Assembly: GCF_004134905.2 (NCBI RefSeq)
Contig: NZ_SDPQ02000001.1
Coordinates: 186,001-250,000, forward strand
DNA length: 64,000 nucleotides
Reading direction: 5' to 3'
DNA from: Aeromicrobium ginsengisoli
Lineage (GTDB): Bacteria; Actinomycetota; Actinomycetes; Propionibacteriales; Nocardioidaceae
This document shows, one piece after another, positions 50,343 to 60,079 of the stretch. The translations under genes and the position numbers were made by a program. The notes beneath the pieces are model-generated. The model did no database searches. It saw nothing but the letters and a program-made list of their open reading frames with translations, and was not told the origin of the DNA. The first letter of the stretch is position 1; every line of letters begins with the position of its first letter.

Positions 50343-51170
50343 CTAGTCCTCGTCGAGCGAGGACACTTGGTCGTCGGCGAGCTCATCCGGGGCCGCCTTG
50401 GCCCGCTTGCGATCCGTCAGCTTCGCGATGACCTCGGAGATGAGATAGAGAACCGTCATCGGCGCCGCGAGGAACAGCATCGTCAGTGGATCGGTGCTGG
50501 GGGTGGCGACTGCCGCGAAGATGAAGATCCCGATGATCGTCCACGGCCGTGCCCGCGCGAGCTGTCGCGCGCTGACCAGCCCCAGCCGGTTGAGCATGAC
50601 CACGACGAGCGGGATCTCGGCGGCTACGCCGAAGACCAGCACGGTGCGGATGACGAAGTTGAGATAGTCCTCGAGCGACAGCAGCACGTCGACCGACTCC
50701 GGCGCGAAGCTGATGAGCACCTGGATGCCCTTGGGCAGCACGAGGTAGCCGACCGCGACGCCACCGGCGAACAGCGGTGCGCCGGTGGCTGTCAGCAGGA
50801 AGGCCCAGCGCTTCTCGTTGCGGTGCAGCGCGGGAAGGATGAATCCCCAGATCTGCCAGATCCACACCGGGCTGGAGATCACGAGCCCGATGCTCAGGGC
50901 CAGCTTGAGCCGGAAGCTGAACGCGCTGCCCACTCCCCCGTTCAGGACGAGGTCAGCCTGGAATCCTTTGCGTTCGAGGAGCGGCTTGATGCCGTCGACG
51001 TACGGCTGCTTGAGGAAGTCGAAAGCCTGCGGATAGATGATCCAGCCGACGATCGTGCCCACCACGATGGCGAGCACGCCAATGACCAGTCGCCGACGCA
51101 GCTCGCGGAGATGGCCGACCAGCGGCATGGTGCCACCGGGTGGAGTGGCACTGCCGCGCCGAAGCGCCAA
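50343..51170 (-). CDS. tatC: Sec-independent protein translocase TatC
   Basis: A 275-residue membrane core of the twin-arginine translocase with six helices. The family N-terminus MPLVGHLRELRRRL, the conserved EIPLVVVMLNRLG and the periplasmic PTSTDPLT-like VATPSTDPLTM are clear. TTG 51170 adds 14 residues (ALRRGSATPPGGT) as in Streptomyces TatC; ATG 51128 is the alternative. It lies 3 bp after tatA. TatB is not encoded here, as is usual in actinobacteria, where it is unlinked. Confidence 0.93.
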   Translation of the reverse strand: MALRRGSATPPGGTMPLVGHLRELRRRLVIGVLAIVVGTIVGWIIYPQAFDFLKQPYVDGIKPLLERKGFQADLVLNGGVGSAFSFRLKLALSIGLVISSPVWIWQIWGFILPALHRNEKRWAFLLTATGAPLFAGGVAVGYLVLPKGIQVLISFAPESVDVLLSLEDYLNFVIRTVLVFGVAAEIPLVVVMLNRLGLVSARQLARARPWTIIGIFIFAAVATPSTDPLTMLFLAAPMTVLYLISEVIAKLTDRKRAKAAPDELADDQVSSLDED

Positions 51171-51173
51171 GCG

Positions 51174-51401
51174 TCAGGCCTGTTCGGGCTTCTTGTCCGG
51201 CTCGACAGCCTGCACGGTCTCGAGCGACGCCGGCTTGACCTCGTCGTCATCGTCGTCGTGCAGCGCCTTGACCTCGGTCTTGAAGATGCGGAGCGCCTTG
51301 CCGGAACCGCGGGCGAGCTCGGGGAGCTTCTTGCCGCCGAACAGCAGCAGCACGACTCCGAGCACGACGAGGATCTCAGTGGGGCCGATCTGGCGGAACA
51401 T
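51174..51401 (-). CDS. tatA: Sec-independent protein translocase TatA
   Basis: A 75-residue pore-forming Tat component: membrane helix PTEILVVLGVVLLLFGGKKLPELARGSGKA, then an amphipathic segment and an acidic tail (DDDDDE, KPASLE). GGAG precedes the ATG. It partners with TatC encoded directly downstream. Confidence 0.95.
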   Translation of the reverse strand: MFRQIGPTEILVVLGVVLLLFGGKKLPELARGSGKALRIFKTEVKALHDDDDDEVKPASLETVQAVEPDKKPEQA

Positions 51402-51422
51402 GGCTACTCCTTGGGGGACGGT

Positions 51423-52379
51423 TCACTCATCATCATACGCGCGTAGTGCGCGTAAAGCGTGACTGGACACTTCATTGGCCAATTCTTGGGGTTCGATGAC
51501 CGTCACGGATCCGGCGTTGCGGAGCACCAGGCGCCGCAGCCAGGCCCAGTCGGCGCCGTAGAGCTTGGCGCGCCAGACGTTGTCGTCGCTCTGCTCGAGC
51601 AGGTCGACCTGGTAGTACTCCGTCAGCCAGTGCGCTCGCGGATGCAGGTCGACCAACGCGTACGGGGTTGCCTCGCCGACCGTGAAGATGCCGTCGGAGA
51701 GGTCGCGCTCCTGGACGTCGTGGTCCTCGGCGTCGACCTCGGTGACCTGCGCATCGATGACGCGGTCGAGCCGGAAGAACCGCAGGTCCTCGGCCCGGAG
51801 GCACCACGCCTCGAGGTAGAGCTTGCCCTGCTCGGTGAACAGGCGGCGTGGGTCGACGGCGCGTACGGACTGCTCGTCCCGCGCGACCGTCGCATAGGTC
51901 AGCTGCAGGCGCTTGCCGTTGGCCAGGGCGTGCACGATCGACGAGTGGATCGCGGGATCGACCTGGTCGACGACGACGTCCACGGGCGCAGCGGCACTGT
52001 CGCCGACCGCGCTCTCGAGCTTGGCCAGCGCGCTGTCGATCACCGTGAGCTCCGAGCCGCTCGCGGAGGCGCGCAGCGTGCGAAGCGCGACGATCAGCGC
52101 CACCCCCTCACGCGCACTGATGCGCAGCGGACGCGTCATGAACTCGGCGTCGCGGATGTGGACGACGCCGTCCTCCTCCAAGGCCGTGAGGTCGAAGTCG
52201 ATGAGCTCGCCGGCGTACTCCCCCGTGCCGGTGTACATCAGCAGACGGAGGTCATCGCGGATGACCCGAGGGCTGACGCCGAACTCGGCGGCGACCTCGT
52301 TGACGGGGATGCCGTCGTTGCCCTGCAGATAGGGCACCAGCGCCAGCATCCGTACGACTTGCTGCCTGGAACGGCTCAC
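51423..52379 (-). CDS. pafC: PafC, WYL-domain transcriptional activator of the DNA damage response
   Basis: A 318-residue protein: N-terminal winged helix (NEVAAEFGVSPRVIRDDLRLL, about 27-47) and a WYL domain (residues about 140-220). PafB and PafC form the heterodimeric activator of mitomycin-inducible genes in actinobacteria. GTG 52379 overlaps the pafB stop by 4 bp. Confidence 0.94.
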   Translation of the reverse strand: MSRSRQQVVRMLALVPYLQGNDGIPVNEVAAEFGVSPRVIRDDLRLLMYTGTGEYAGELIDFDLTALEEDGVVHIRDAEFMTRPLRISAREGVALIVALRTLRASASGSELTVIDSALAKLESAVGDSAAAPVDVVVDQVDPAIHSSIVHALANGKRLQLTYATVARDEQSVRAVDPRRLFTEQGKLYLEAWCLRAEDLRFFRLDRVIDAQVTEVDAEDHDVQERDLSDGIFTVGEATPYALVDLHPRAHWLTEYYQVDLLEQSDDNVWRAKLYGADWAWLRRLVLRNAGSVTVIEPQELANEVSSHALRALRAYDDE

Positions 52380-53347
52380 GTGGGAGCCCCCAGGCTGCCG
52401 TGCGCCGCTGCCTTGAGCCGCTCGATCACGGCTTCGCGTACGTCCGGGGGTGACAGCACGACCACGTCAGGGCCGTAGGACGCCACCTCGGAAGCGAGCT
52501 CCCAGCGCGATGAGTAGCGGATCTCCACCTCGTCGAGGTCGTCGCTCAACGGCGTGACCTTCTCGGCGAGCCGACGGAGCGACTGCCCGCGGCCGGCGCG
52601 GATGCGCAGCACCGCCGCGATGTCGGACGCCGGCGGGAACAGCTCACGGGCGATGTCCTTCATGTCGACGTCCTCAGGTACCTCGTAGGACCCGGGCGCA
52701 CCGATCGTCTCGACCTCGCCGACGACGCGCGAGAGCCGGAAGATGCGGACCTCCTCGCGATCGAGGTCGAATCCCCCGACATACCAGCGGTCGTGCCACG
52801 AGATGATGCCCCAAGGGCAGAGGTGGCGCTCCATCGGCTCGCGGCCGGGTCGCGCATACACGAACGAGACCGGGATGCGTCGCGTGACGGCCTCCCACAT
52901 GCTGTCGAACGACGGCTCGTCGGTCGACAGCTTGGGCTCGGCCATGCGCAGCACACTCGTGTCGACGTCGACACCGATGGCCTTGAGCTTGACCAGAGCC
53001 GTCGTCGACTCGCTTGCGAGGCCGGCGTGCTCCCAGACCTGCGTCGCGAGCCCGATCACCGCCGCCTCCTCGCGCGTCAGCTCGAGATCGGGCAGCTCGG
53101 CCTCGTCCCTGCGGATGCGATAACCGGGCTCGTCGTTGAAGTACTTGTCGTTCTGGCCCATCTCGACGGTGATGCCGAGCTCGCGCAGCTCCTCCTTGTC
53201 GCGCTCGAACTTGCGGTCGAACGCCTGGGGCGTCGAGTCGCGGTAGTCGGCGATCGACTCGCGGATCTGGTCCTTCGTGAGGTACTGGCGACTGACCAGC
53301 AACGCGAAGATGAGGTTCATCAACCTCTCGGTCTTGCGTTCGGCCAT
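52376..53347 (-). CDS. pafB: PafB, WYL-domain transcriptional activator of the DNA damage response
   Basis: A 323-residue partner of PafC: N-terminal helix-turn-helix (TKDQIRESIADYRDSTPQAFDRKFERDKEEL) and WYL domain with RPGREPMERHLCPWGIISWHDRWY. PafBC binds promoters of recombination and repair genes. Coupled to pafC by overlap and 12 bp after the FKBP gene. Confidence 0.94.
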   Translation of the reverse strand: MAERKTERLMNLIFALLVSRQYLTKDQIRESIADYRDSTPQAFDRKFERDKEELRELGITVEMGQNDKYFNDEPGYRIRRDEAELPDLELTREEAAVIGLATQVWEHAGLASESTTALVKLKAIGVDVDTSVLRMAEPKLSTDEPSFDSMWEAVTRRIPVSFVYARPGREPMERHLCPWGIISWHDRWYVGGFDLDREEVRIFRLSRVVGEVETIGAPGSYEVPEDVDMKDIARELFPPASDIAAVLRIRAGRGQSLRRLAEKVTPLSDDLDEVEIRYSSRWELASEVASYGPDVVVLSPPDVREAVIERLKAAAHGSLGAPT

Positions 53348-53359
53348 GTCAGGAGGATG

Positions 53360-54283
53360 TCAGGAAGCGTCGAGCAAGTCGACCGCGAAGATCAGCGTGT
53401 CGCCCTTGCCGATCTTGCTGTTGGCCGGCGGCTTGTCACCATAGGCGGTGTCGGACGGGCAGACGATGACGACCCGGCTGCCGACGTTCTGGCCGATGAG
53501 CGTGTCATTCCAGCACTTGATGAGGCCCTCGCCACCGATCTGGAAGGACGCGGGCTGCTTGGACCACGACTCGTCGAACACGGTTCCGGTCGGGTAGACC
53601 TGACCGACGTACTGGACCGTGAGGGTCTGGCCCGACTTGACCTTGGCGCCCTTGCCCTGGATCACGACGTCAGCGCTCTCCTTGGTCTTCTTCTTGTCCA
53701 TCGTCTTGGTCTTGACGAAGCTGACGGGGTGCTTGTCGGCATCGAGCTTGAGCGCCGGCAGGTCAGAAGGCAGCTTCTTGCTCGTGCCGGTGACCTCGGT
53801 GGGCACCTTGGCGACGATGTCGAAGAGGAACACCATCGTGTCGCTCTTCTTGATGTTGTAGGAGGGCTGGCCCGCGTCGCCGAAGCCGTCCTTGGGCGGG
53901 ATCGCCACGAGGATGCGGCTGCCGACCTTCTGGCCCACGAGTCCCTTGACGAACCCGGGCAGCACACCGCCGTCGGAGACGGTGAACGTGACGGGCTTCC
54001 CGCTGGCGTAGGTGCTGTCGAACTGCTTGCCGGTCGTGCCGTTGACGCCCGCGAGGCTGATCTTCAGCGAGTCGCCGGAGACCACCTTGTCGCCGCCGCC
54101 CTCCTTGAGCACCTTGGTCGTCGTCTTCTTGACCTTGAAGCCCTTGTCCACCGTGAGCTTGGGGGTCTTGGCCGAGCTGACCTTGATGTCGTCGAGACCT
54201 CCGCCGCCGGAGTCGCTGCTACCACCGCATCCAGCGAGAACGAGGCTGGAGGCAACAACAGCTGCCAGGAGAATTCGACGCAC
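53360..54283 (-). CDS. FKBP-type peptidyl-prolyl isomerase lipoprotein
   Basis: A 307-residue exported isomerase. A lipobox LVLAGCGGS (Cys19) predicts a lipoprotein anchor. Two FKBP domains follow (about 60-170 and 200-305); the second reads VQYVGQVYPTGTVFDESWSKQ. The first carries FDSTYASGKPVTFTVSDGGVLPGF. Isomerase activity on exported proteins is expected. Its place between pafA and pafB is typical of Nocardioidaceae-like relatives. GTG start at 54283 with AAGG upstream. Confidence 0.9.
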   Translation of the reverse strand: MRRILLAAVVASSLVLAGCGGSSDSGGGGLDDIKVSSAKTPKLTVDKGFKVKKTTTKVLKEGGGDKVVSGDSLKISLAGVNGTTGKQFDSTYASGKPVTFTVSDGGVLPGFVKGLVGQKVGSRILVAIPPKDGFGDAGQPSYNIKKSDTMVFLFDIVAKVPTEVTGTSKKLPSDLPALKLDADKHPVSFVKTKTMDKKKTKESADVVIQGKGAKVKSGQTLTVQYVGQVYPTGTVFDESWSKQPASFQIGGEGLIKCWNDTLIGQNVGSRVVIVCPSDTAYGDKPPANSKIGKGDTLIFAVDLLDAS

Positions 54284-54352
54284 GGGAACGACCTTCGCGG
54301 TGGGAAAACAGATCGTCGGCCATCCTAACGACAGCGGACAAGCCGTCCGTCG

Positions 54353-55714
54353 TCACATCCCGTCGATCAGCCGCTGCACTCGCTCGTCGTGCGACCTGAA
54401 GGGGTCCTTGCACAACACGGTGCGTTGCGCCTGGTCGTTGAGCTTGAGATGGACCCAGTCGACCGTGAAGTCACGACGGCGTTCCTGGGCCCTCTTGATG
54501 AAGTCGCCGCGCAGGCGCGCCCGGGTGGTCTGGGGCGGTATGGACTTGGCGGCGAACACGTCGAGGTCGTTCGTGACGCGGGCGACGGCGCCCTTCTTCT
54601 CGAGCAGATAGAAGATGCCGCGGTCGCGCCGGATGTCGTGATAGGCGAGGTCGAGCTGGGCGATGCGTGGATCACCCCAGCTGAGCCCGTGGACGTTGCG
54701 GTAGCGGTCGAGCAGCTTGTACTTGATGACCCAGTCGATCTCGCGCTCGACGAGCGACAGGTCCTCGGACTCGACGGCCTTGAGCGTACGCTCCCAGAGA
54801 TCGAGGGCCCGGGTGATCGTCGGCGTGTGCAGGCCGTGCTTGTCGACGAACTCGGCGGCCTTGCCGAAGTATTCGGCCTGGATCTCCAGCGCCGACAGCT
54901 CGCGGCCGTTGGCCAGCTGCACCTTGCGCCGGCCCGTCATGTCGTGGGCGATCTCACGGATGGCGCGGATCGGGTTGTCGAGCGTCATGTCGCGCATCGA
55001 CACGCCGCCCTCGATCATCCGAAGCACCAGATCGGTCGTCGCGACCTTGAGCAACGTCGTGGTCTCGCTCATGTTGGAGTCGCCGACGATGACGTGCAGG
55101 CGGCGGAAGCGCTCGGCGTCGGCGTGCGGCTCGTCGCGGGTGTTGATGATGGGCCGTGACCGGGTCGTGGCGCTCGACACGCCCTCCCAGATGTGCTCGG
55201 CGCGCTGGCTGACCGAGAAGATCGTGCCGCGCGGCGTCTGCTGGATCTTGCCGGCCCCGCAGATGATCTGGCGCGACACCAGGAACGGGATCAGGACGTC
55301 GGCCAGGCGGCTGAACTCACCCTGCCGGCTGACGAGGTAGTTCTCGTGGCAGCCGTAGGAGTTGCCGGCCGAGTCGGTGTTGTTCTTGAACAGGTAGATG
55401 TCGCCCTCGACGCCGTCATCGGCGAGCCGCTTCTGGGCGTCGATCATGAGGCCCTCGAGGATGCGCTCCCCTGCCCGGTCGTGCGTCACCAGGTCGACGA
55501 GATCGTCGCACTCGGGCGTCGCGTACTCCGGGTGGCTGCCGACGTCGAGGTAGAGACGGGCGCCGTTGCGCAGGAAGACGTTGCTGCTGCGGCCCCACGA
55601 GACGACGCGGCGGAACAGGTAGCGAGCGACCTCGTCGGGCGACAGCCGGCGCTGGCCCTTGAACGAGCACGTGACGCCGTACTCGTTCTCGATACCGAAG
55701 ATCCGCCGGTCCAT
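54353..55714 (-). CDS. pafA: Pup--protein ligase PafA
   Basis: A 453-residue ligase that attaches Pup's C-terminal glutamate to substrate lysines for proteasomal degradation. The family start [16 protein letters not shown] with the catalytic Glu, [38 protein letters not shown] and [13 protein letters not shown] are diagnostic and shared with Dop. Glutamine synthetase-like fold, ATP-dependent. It belongs to the minus-strand Pup-proteasome block. Confidence 0.96.
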   Translation of the reverse strand: MDRRIFGIENEYGVTCSFKGQRRLSPDEVARYLFRRVVSWGRSSNVFLRNGARLYLDVGSHPEYATPECDDLVDLVTHDRAGERILEGLMIDAQKRLADDGVEGDIYLFKNNTDSAGNSYGCHENYLVSRQGEFSRLADVLIPFLVSRQIICGAGKIQQTPRGTIFSVSQRAEHIWEGVSSATTRSRPIINTRDEPHADAERFRRLHVIVGDSNMSETTTLLKVATTDLVLRMIEGGVSMRDMTLDNPIRAIREIAHDMTGRRKVQLANGRELSALEIQAEYFGKAAEFVDKHGLHTPTITRALDLWERTLKAVESEDLSLVEREIDWVIKYKLLDRYRNVHGLSWGDPRIAQLDLAYHDIRRDRGIFYLLEKKGAVARVTNDLDVFAAKSIPPQTTRARLRGDFIKRAQERRRDFTVDWVHLKLNDQAQRTVLCKDPFRSHDERVQRLIDGM

Positions 55715-55787
55715 GACGTCAGCCTAGTCGCGCGCGCCAGCCGCCGCGGTGCGGCGCGCGAAGGTCATCGACTTGTAGCGCGACGAG

Positions 55788-56411
55788 TCAGCCGACGCAG
55801 GTTGGCTCGGGAACCCGCTCACCGAGCGCCTCGAGGGCACTTGGATCGGCGGGCACGGCAGGCCGGCGGCGCTTGCGCACGACCCTGATCGCGACCGCGG
55901 CGACGATCGCGCCCGCCACCGTGGCGACGACGAGCGGGGTGTTGTTGAGCAGTCCGCTCGCGGCGAGTCCGGCTCCGGCCCCGACCCAGACGCTCGACCA
56001 CGCGACTGCGCCCAGCACGGATGCCAGGGCAAAACGCGGATAGCGCAGGTGTGCGGCACCGGCGACCGCCGGCATGACGGTGCGGACGAACGGCAGCAGC
56101 CGGCTCACCAGGATCGCCCAGAAGCCGTGCGCCTGCATGAGCTCCGATGCCCGGTCCCAGCGGTCGAGACCGAGCCGGGCGATCAGCCGCGAGCTGCGCA
56201 GCCGAGGGCCGCTGAGTCGCCCGATGACATAGCCGAGGTGGTCACCTGCGCTGGCGCCGAGCGCGACGGCGATGCCGAGGAACAGCAACGGCAGCACGCC
56301 ATCGACGTTGGTGGCCAGGCTCGAGATCGCCACCTCCCCGGGCAGGATCGCGCCGAGGCCGAGGCCCGACTCCGCAAGGGCGAAGACGAATCCCAGCAGC
56401 GACGTCACCAT
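55788..56411 (-). CDS. DedA-family (SNARE-associated/VTT) membrane protein
   Basis: A 207-residue membrane protein of the DedA group, now linked to lipid flipping. Conserved acid and Arg residues are present: ILPGEVAISSLA, HLGYVIGRLSGPRL and FWAILVSRLLPFVRTVMPAVAG. About four to five helices. Start overlaps the PAP2 gene by 7 bp; two lipid-related genes inserted between prcA and pafA. Confidence 0.85.
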   Translation of the reverse strand: MVTSLLGFVFALAESGLGLGAILPGEVAISSLATNVDGVLPLLFLGIAVALGASAGDHLGYVIGRLSGPRLRSSRLIARLGLDRWDRASELMQAHGFWAILVSRLLPFVRTVMPAVAGAAHLRYPRFALASVLGAVAWSSVWVGAGAGLAASGLLNNTPLVVATVAGAIVAAVAIRVVRKRRRPAVPADPSALEALGERVPEPTCVG

Positions 56412-57229
56412 GACGGCGTCGGCTCAGCAGGTTCCGGTGATGGGACGGGCGACAGTCGGGTCGCGATGGCGATGCCGATCCCGACCACGGCGGCGCCGGC
56501 CATGGCGTCGAGCACCCAGTGGTTGCCGGTCGCGATGACCACGAGAGTCGTGCCCGCGACGTAGAGCAGGGAGACGATGTGGCCGGTGCGCTTGACGTAG
56601 CGCCACATGGCCCAGGCCACCCAGACGGTCCAGCCGACGTGCAGTGACGGCATCGCGGCGAGCTCGTTGGTCAGCCCGCCCAGACCTGCCGGTGCCGAGG
56701 CGTGACCTGACCACCAGCCGTACCCGGCCGACTGCGCGAGCGTGTCGACGTAGCCACCCATCAGGCGTGGCGGAGCCGTCGGGATCAGCACGTACGCCGC
56801 CAGGCCGATCGCCGAGCCGATGACGAGTCCGTTGCGCGCCCGGCGATAGTCGCTGCGGTGCTTCCAGAAGATGAACGCCAGCACGGCGGGCGTCACGAGA
56901 TAGTGCAGTGAGGCGTACCAGAACGACATCGGCACCGCGATCGACGGCACGGCTGAGAGTGCCGAGTTGATCGACGACTCGAGGTTGATGTGCAGGAAGC
57001 GCTCGACGTCGAGGATGTCAGCGGCGCGACGACGAGCGATGCCGAGATCCTTGTCGGCCAGCAGCCGGCTCGCGCTGTAGCCGAACCACAGGGCTGCGAG
57101 CAGCACGACCTCGCGCACGCCGGGATGGATCCGTAGCCGATTTCGTACCGCAGGACTTCGCTCCGCCACACCGCTCTGTCGAGCAGGGTTCGGGGTCGTG
57201 AATGGCGAGTGCCAGGCGGTGATGGACAT
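56405..57229 (-). CDS. PAP2-superfamily membrane phosphatase
   Basis: A 274-residue membrane protein with about six helices. The PAP2 motifs appear as AMPSLHVGWTVW (SxxH) and ATGNHWVLDAMAG (the SRxxxxxHxxxD-like end). It probably hydrolyses lipid phosphates or transfers inositol phosphate (PAP2_3 group). Coupled to DedA by overlap. A 10-codon uORF with its own ribosome site precedes it. Confidence 0.85.
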   Translation of the reverse strand: MSITAWHSPFTTPNPARQSGVAERSPAVRNRLRIHPGVREVVLLAALWFGYSASRLLADKDLGIARRRAADILDVERFLHINLESSINSALSAVPSIAVPMSFWYASLHYLVTPAVLAFIFWKHRSDYRRARNGLVIGSAIGLAAYVLIPTAPPRLMGGYVDTLAQSAGYGWWSGHASAPAGLGGLTNELAAMPSLHVGWTVWVAWAMWRYVKRTGHIVSLLYVAGTTLVVIATGNHWVLDAMAGAAVVGIGIAIATRLSPVPSPEPAEPTPSW

Positions 57230-57404
57230 CGTCAGGCCTCAGTCGGCTTCGAGCATCGTCGAGGCGGTCATGAAGGACTCCAGGGTTATGCGGATAGTGT
57301 CTCCACTTATCCAAGCACAACCGGAGTGCGGTTTCCACTTCGACACAGGTGAGGTGGATCACCTCGATCGGAGCTCGTGTACGTGACGCGAATGCGCCAG
57401 TCGT

Positions 57405-58100
57405 TCAGCTCTCCAGCGCGGCCACGACGTCGGCGTCCCTGAGCCGGCGGAACTTGCGCGGCTGGGTGCGCGAACGGGTCAGGACGGCGATCTCGAGCGC
57501 CGACGACTCGACGCTGCGCGGCGGTGTCGTGTCCTGGCCCAGAGCCGTGACGGCAACGCGAATCGCCTCAGCGAGCGTCAGGCCGGGCCGGTAGTGCTCG
57601 CCGAGATAGGTCTCCACGAGCTCGCTCTGCCCGCCCATCACGCCGAAGCCCTGGATGTCGGCGACTGAGCCGTCGTACATCAGTCGATAGATCTGGTCCT
57701 GCGCCGGTTCGTCGCCGAGCTCGCCGACGAAGATCTCGACCTCGTAGGGCTTCTCGCCGCCCGAGGAGAAGATCGTGCCGAGCGTCTGCGCGTACGCGTT
57801 GGCGAGTCCGCGCGCCGTGACGTCACGACGGTCGTAGGAGTAGCCGCGCAGATCGGCCAGGCGTACGCCGGCGATGCGCAGGTTCTCGAACTCGTTGTAG
57901 CGGCCGACCGCGGCGAAGCCGATGCGGTCGTAGATCTCGCTGATCTTGTGCAGGGCCTGGGACGGGTTCTCCGCGACGAACAGGATGCCGTCGTCGTAGA
58001 GGACCACGGCCACGCTGCGGCCCCGGGAGATTCCCTTGCGGGCGAAGTCCGCCCGATCCTTCATCAGCTGCTCGGGCGAGACGTAGAACGGTTGCGTCAT
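57405..58100 (-). CDS. prcA: 20S proteasome alpha subunit
   Basis: A 231-residue alpha-ring subunit: [73 protein letters not shown]. No catalytic Thr; it forms the gated outer ring. It lies 13 bp after prcB. The C-terminal end lacks any HbYX motif, as expected for the ring that receives the ATPase. Confidence 0.95.
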   Translation of the reverse strand: MTQPFYVSPEQLMKDRADFARKGISRGRSVAVVLYDDGILFVAENPSQALHKISEIYDRIGFAAVGRYNEFENLRIAGVRLADLRGYSYDRRDVTARGLANAYAQTLGTIFSSGGEKPYEVEIFVGELGDEPAQDQIYRLMYDGSVADIQGFGVMGGQSELVETYLGEHYRPGLTLAEAIRVAVTALGQDTTPPRSVESSALEIAVLTRSRTQPRKFRRLRDADVVAALES

Positions 58101-58113
58101 CGGGTCGGTCCTC

Positions 58114-58929
58114 TCACGTCAGGGGGGCCGAGGGGCCGTCTGGGCGGCCCATGCGGGCGGCGATGACCTGGTCGGCGATCGCTGCCGTCTCGTCTTCGGA
58201 ATAGGCGCGGTAGCCGTTGGCGGTGATCGCACCGACCATCGGGAAGATGCGACGGGCCAGGTCGGGGCCACCCGTCGCGGTGTCGTCGTCAGCGGCGTCA
58301 TACAGAGCCTGGATCGCGGCGGTCACGGCGTCGGTCTCGCTCATGCCTTCGCGGTAGAGCTTCTTGAGCGAGCCGCGCGCGAACGTGGAGCCGGATCCGA
58401 CGGAGTGGAACGCTCGCTCCTCGTTGCGGTTGCCGGTGACGTCGAAGGCGAAGATGCGCCCGACACCGGCGTCGAGATCGTAGGCGGCGAAGAGCGGCAC
58501 CACGGCGAGGCCCTGCATGGCCATGCCGAGGTTGTTGCGGATCAGCGCGGCGAGGCGGTTGGCCTTGCCGTCGGTCGACAGCACCGTGCCCTCGATCTTC
58601 TCGTAGTGCTCGAGCTCGACCTGGAACAGCCGGGTCATCTCGACGGCGAGCCCGGCCGTGCCGGCGATGCCGACGCACGAGTACTCATCGGTCGGGAAGA
58701 CCTTCTGGATGTCGCGTTGCGCGATGACGTTGCCCATCGTCGCGCGCCGGTCGCCGGCCATCACGACGCCACCGTCGAACGTCGCGGCGACGATCGTGGT
58801 GCCGTGGGTGACGCCCGCGAGGCTGCCGGCGTCGGTCACGCGGGCAGCCGGCAGCAGCTCGGGAGCTCTGACGGAGAGGTAGTCGGCGAAGGACGAGGTT
58901 TCGGACAGTCGAGTGCCATCAGGCAGCAT
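58114..58929 (-). CDS. prcB: 20S proteasome beta subunit
   Basis: A 271-residue precursor: propeptide 1-43 ([20 protein letters not shown]) removed to expose catalytic Thr44 in [24 protein letters not shown]. Lys-Asp and Ser catalytic partners are present ([14 protein letters not shown]). The ATG overlaps the pup stop as TGATG; a GTG 3 bases upstream is also possible. It assembles with PrcA into the degradation chamber. Confidence 0.95.
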   Translation of the reverse strand: MLPDGTRLSETSSFADYLSVRAPELLPAARVTDAGSLAGVTHGTTIVAATFDGGVVMAGDRRATMGNVIAQRDIQKVFPTDEYSCVGIAGTAGLAVEMTRLFQVELEHYEKIEGTVLSTDGKANRLAALIRNNLGMAMQGLAVVPLFAAYDLDAGVGRIFAFDVTGNRNEERAFHSVGSGSTFARGSLKKLYREGMSETDAVTAAIQALYDAADDDTATGGPDLARRIFPMVGAITANGYRAYSEDETAAIADQVIAARMGRPDGPSAPLT

Positions 58930-59123
58930 CACTGTCCGCCCTTCTGCACGAAGCTGCGGACGAACTCCTCGGCGTTCTCCTCGAGCACGTCGTCAATCTC
59001 GTCGAGGATCGAGTCGACGTCGTCATCGAGCTTTTCCTTGCGCTCGGCGTCGACCTCGGTGGTGTCGGCCTGCGCCTCGGGCTCGCTCGCCTTGCGGGTG
59101 CTCTTGTGCTGCTGTTCGGACAT
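58929..59123 (-). CDS. pup: Prokaryotic ubiquitin-like protein Pup
   Basis: A 64-residue intrinsically disordered modifier: Gln/Lys/Glu-rich N-terminus, the ATPase-binding coiled-coil region [21 protein letters not shown] and the C-terminal FVQKGGQ. The terminal Gln must be deamidated to Glu by Dop before PafA can attach it. TAGGGT six bases before the ATG could be a leaderless -10. Coupled to prcB. Confidence 0.97.
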   Translation of the reverse strand: MSEQQHKSTRKASEPEAQADTTEVDAERKEKLDDDVDSILDEIDDVLEENAEEFVRSFVQKGGQ

Positions 59124-59304
59124 ACCCCAACCCTATCCCGGTCAGGCCAGACGCGGCGTGACCTCGACGTTTCGGTTGAGGCACGGTTGGGCACTGGATC
59201 GTCGGGTACGGGATGACAGAACGTCTGGTTGAGCACACAGCCACGACGTCAGCGGGCGGGGACCGAGCACCAATCCAGGAGACGGCCCCCGCCCGCCTCC
59301 AACC

Positions 59305-60075
59305 TCACGGCTTGATGTACGAGTTGGCGCGAGCGACGACGCTGCGCACGTAGTCCTCGGAGTGGTTGTAGGAGAAGATCGCCTGAGTCCAGCCCTCGCC
59401 CGTTTGGAGGTCGCGACCCGAGGCGCACAGGTAGCGCCCGGCTGCGTAGGCCGCGTCGATGATGTTGTTGGGGTCGGCGGTGCCGTCGTGGTTGCCGTCC
59501 GAGCCCCATGTGCGCCAGGTCGACGGGATGAACTGCATCGGCCCCACCGCGTGGTCCCACTCGGTGTCGCCGTGCCATCGCTCGGACTGCTCGTCGGACG
59601 GGATGCGTGCTGTGCCGGCCGACCCGTCGAGCGCCGGCCCGACGATGGGGCGGGTCGTCGTGCCGTCGGCACGAAGCCGGGTGCCGCCATTGGTGCCGTG
59701 GCCTGACTCGATCGCGCCGATGCCCGCCAACGTGGTCCAGCCGACATGGCACTTCGGCTGCTCACGCTCGAGGCGTACGGACGCCAGTGCGTACGCCTCG
59801 AGCGCCACCGTGCCGATGCCGGTCTGCCGTGAAGTGGTGGTGAGCCACGACGCCGCGATGCGCTCCCCCGACGGCTCGGGCTGAGGTGCGACGGGCTCGG
59901 AGACGGGCTTGACCGGCGCCATCGTCGTCGTGGGCGTCGGCTGCGCGCGTGGGGCGGACGAGGGTGACTTCGCGAGCAGGGCGGCCGAGACGATGAGCGC
60001 GGCAACGCCGCACACGGCGGTCAGCGCGATCAACGCGGAGATGCGTCGCTCACGACGAGCTGCTTGGTCTGACAC
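59305..60075 (-). CDS. Lytic murein transglycosylase with N-terminal membrane anchor
   Basis: A 256-residue cell-wall hydrolase: N-terminal membrane helix (ISALIALTAVCGVAALIVSAALLA), Pro/Thr linker, then an SLT-like domain with the catalytic Glu in GIGAIESGHG, VGPMQFIPSTW and YAAGRYLC. It cleaves peptidoglycan with 1,6-anhydro-MurNAc formation. GTG 60075 begins 4 bases after the dop stop. The 181 bases to pup contain no gene; they probably hold the pup promoter. Confidence 0.88.
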   Translation of the reverse strand: MSDQAARRERRISALIALTAVCGVAALIVSAALLAKSPSSAPRAQPTPTTTMAPVKPVSEPVAPQPEPSGERIAASWLTTTSRQTGIGTVALEAYALASVRLEREQPKCHVGWTTLAGIGAIESGHGTNGGTRLRADGTTTRPIVGPALDGSAGTARIPSDEQSERWHGDTEWDHAVGPMQFIPSTWRTWGSDGNHDGTADPNNIIDAAYAAGRYLCASGRDLQTGEGWTQAIFSYNHSEDYVRSVVARANSYIKP

Positions 60076-60079
60076 GGCG

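Noticed and set aside
52793..54328. 511-codon plus-strand open frame over pafB and the FKBP gene
   Set aside because: Antisense shadow of two well-supported genes; no recognisable protein pattern.
57351..57365. Hairpin GAGGTG-GAT-CACCTC after prcA as a terminator
   Set aside because: Only 6-bp arms and no T-tract; 40 bases from the prcA stop.
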